Assembly (NCBI GenBank): GCA_038235275.1
Contig: JBBSUC010000022.1
Location: 22,729-86,728 of the forward strand
DNA: 64,000 bases
Reading direction: 5' to 3'
Source of the DNA: Persicitalea sp038235275
GTDB taxonomy: Bacteria > Bacteroidota > Bacteroidia > Cytophagales > Spirosomataceae
Position 1 is the first letter of the stretch. Each line of letters begins with the position of its first letter. The notes under the pieces were generated by a model. That model ran no database searches. It saw only the letters and a list, made by a program, of their open reading frames with translations, and was not told the origin of the DNA. A program made the translations under genes and the position numbers. Shown in pieces: positions 63,632 through 64,000 of the stretch.

Positions 63632-64000
63632 TTTGCTGGGCTTCTAAGTAGGTGTAGTACTTAAATTACTTTCTGTCTTACCGTCCTTGAGTAGCCATAG
63701 AATTTCTGTCATACATGGTGTATGACACATATGTACGAAGAAATCAGGGATCGGCAAAGGTGTAGCACAAAAATGAGTTTATGCACTACACAACATAATT
63801 CAGATTATAGAACAGCCCATATACTACTGATTTCTATCTACGGTAAATTGGTAGTATACGTTGTCTCTTCTCATTTTCACCTAAGCGTCGGCCCGACCCT
63901 TTTGTTCACTTTTACTCGACGACATACACCTAAAGCAAATGCTACAAAAAATTATTCGTTATCAATGGGCAAGTTTTTTCGTTTGGGCTACTTGGTTTAG
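63632..64000. other. Gene-free window end
   Basis: An AT-richer stretch of about 370 bases with no convincing coding frame, RNA or hairpin. The open frame from 63722 to the window end has no recognisable family, an atypical composition and no signal, so I do not call it. Confidence 0.5.

Noticed and set aside
63722..64000. Plus-strand frame open to the window edge
   Set aside because: Composition and residue pattern look non-coding; there is no homology or promoter that I can see.

Overview
The window looks like chromosomal DNA of a free-living Bacteroidota, most likely order Cytophagales (Spirosomataceae-type). The reasons are: a moderately GC-rich chromosome with many secreted lipoproteins; promoters of the Bacteroidota type (TTG/TTTG about 20 bp upstream of TAnnTTTG) at several genes; a PKD/outer-membrane-barrel/giant-secreted-protein operon; a beta-propeller (Reg_prop/Y_Y_Y) sensor kinase; and LytS/LytTR regulators. 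No rRNA, CRISPR array, prophage or intact insertion sequence was seen.

Layout. 1-2.4 kb: trp genes reading leftwards (trpE-trpG-trpD), preceded by a promoter, an 18-residue leader peptide with three consecutive Trp codons and a strong terminator hairpin, which together form a ribosome-mediated attenuator. 2.5-9.1 kb: recQ, lepB, a PAS histidine kinase broken in its ATP-binding domain, and a DUF547 lipoprotein. 9.1-14.9 kb: a leftward cluster of LytS kinase, LytTR regulator (split by a 1-base frameshift), nagB, nagA and a Gfo/Idh-like oxidoreductase. 15.0-15.6 kb: a DUF433/PIN-like toxin-antitoxin pair. 15.7-18.6 kb: a fused beta-oxidation enzyme with its MarR regulator. 19-23.5 kb: an epimerase, a GT2 and a GT39-like glycan cassette, then an Rrf2 regulator. 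23.5-28.3 kb: small secreted proteins and an SGNH/MBOAT acyl-transfer pair. 28.3-43.6 kb: a four-gene secreted/outer-membrane operon (PKD lipoprotein, beta-barrel, 2100-residue protein, FnIII protein) beside a divergent two-component system. 43.6-49 kb: TPR protein, DEAD-box helicase, MntA/HepT pair, class D beta-lactamase, ROK kinase and MOSC protein. 49-54 kb: a four-helix membrane protein with a CARF-like domain, translationally coupled to a 1245-residue ThuA/dehydrogenase/HEAT/CARDB/cupredoxin protein. 54-60.7 kb: methyltransferases, a beta-propeller phosphatase, two tRNAs and a beta-helix protein. 60.9-64 kb: fructosamine kinase, gene remnants and a nearly gene-free end.

The most notable observations are: (i) the trp attenuator; (ii) a shared promoter architecture (AAAGGGTTATTG, 20 bp, then a weak -7 box) at the LuxR-type regulator, the secreted-protein operon and a distant lipocalin-like gene, which suggests one regulon; (iii) the CARF-like membrane protein with no CRISPR locus in view; (iv) a dispersed palindromic repeat that gives two convergent proteins the same C-terminal tail; and (v) several decayed genes (kinase, LytTR regulator, phosphatase tail, AAA/DUF4143 ATPase).
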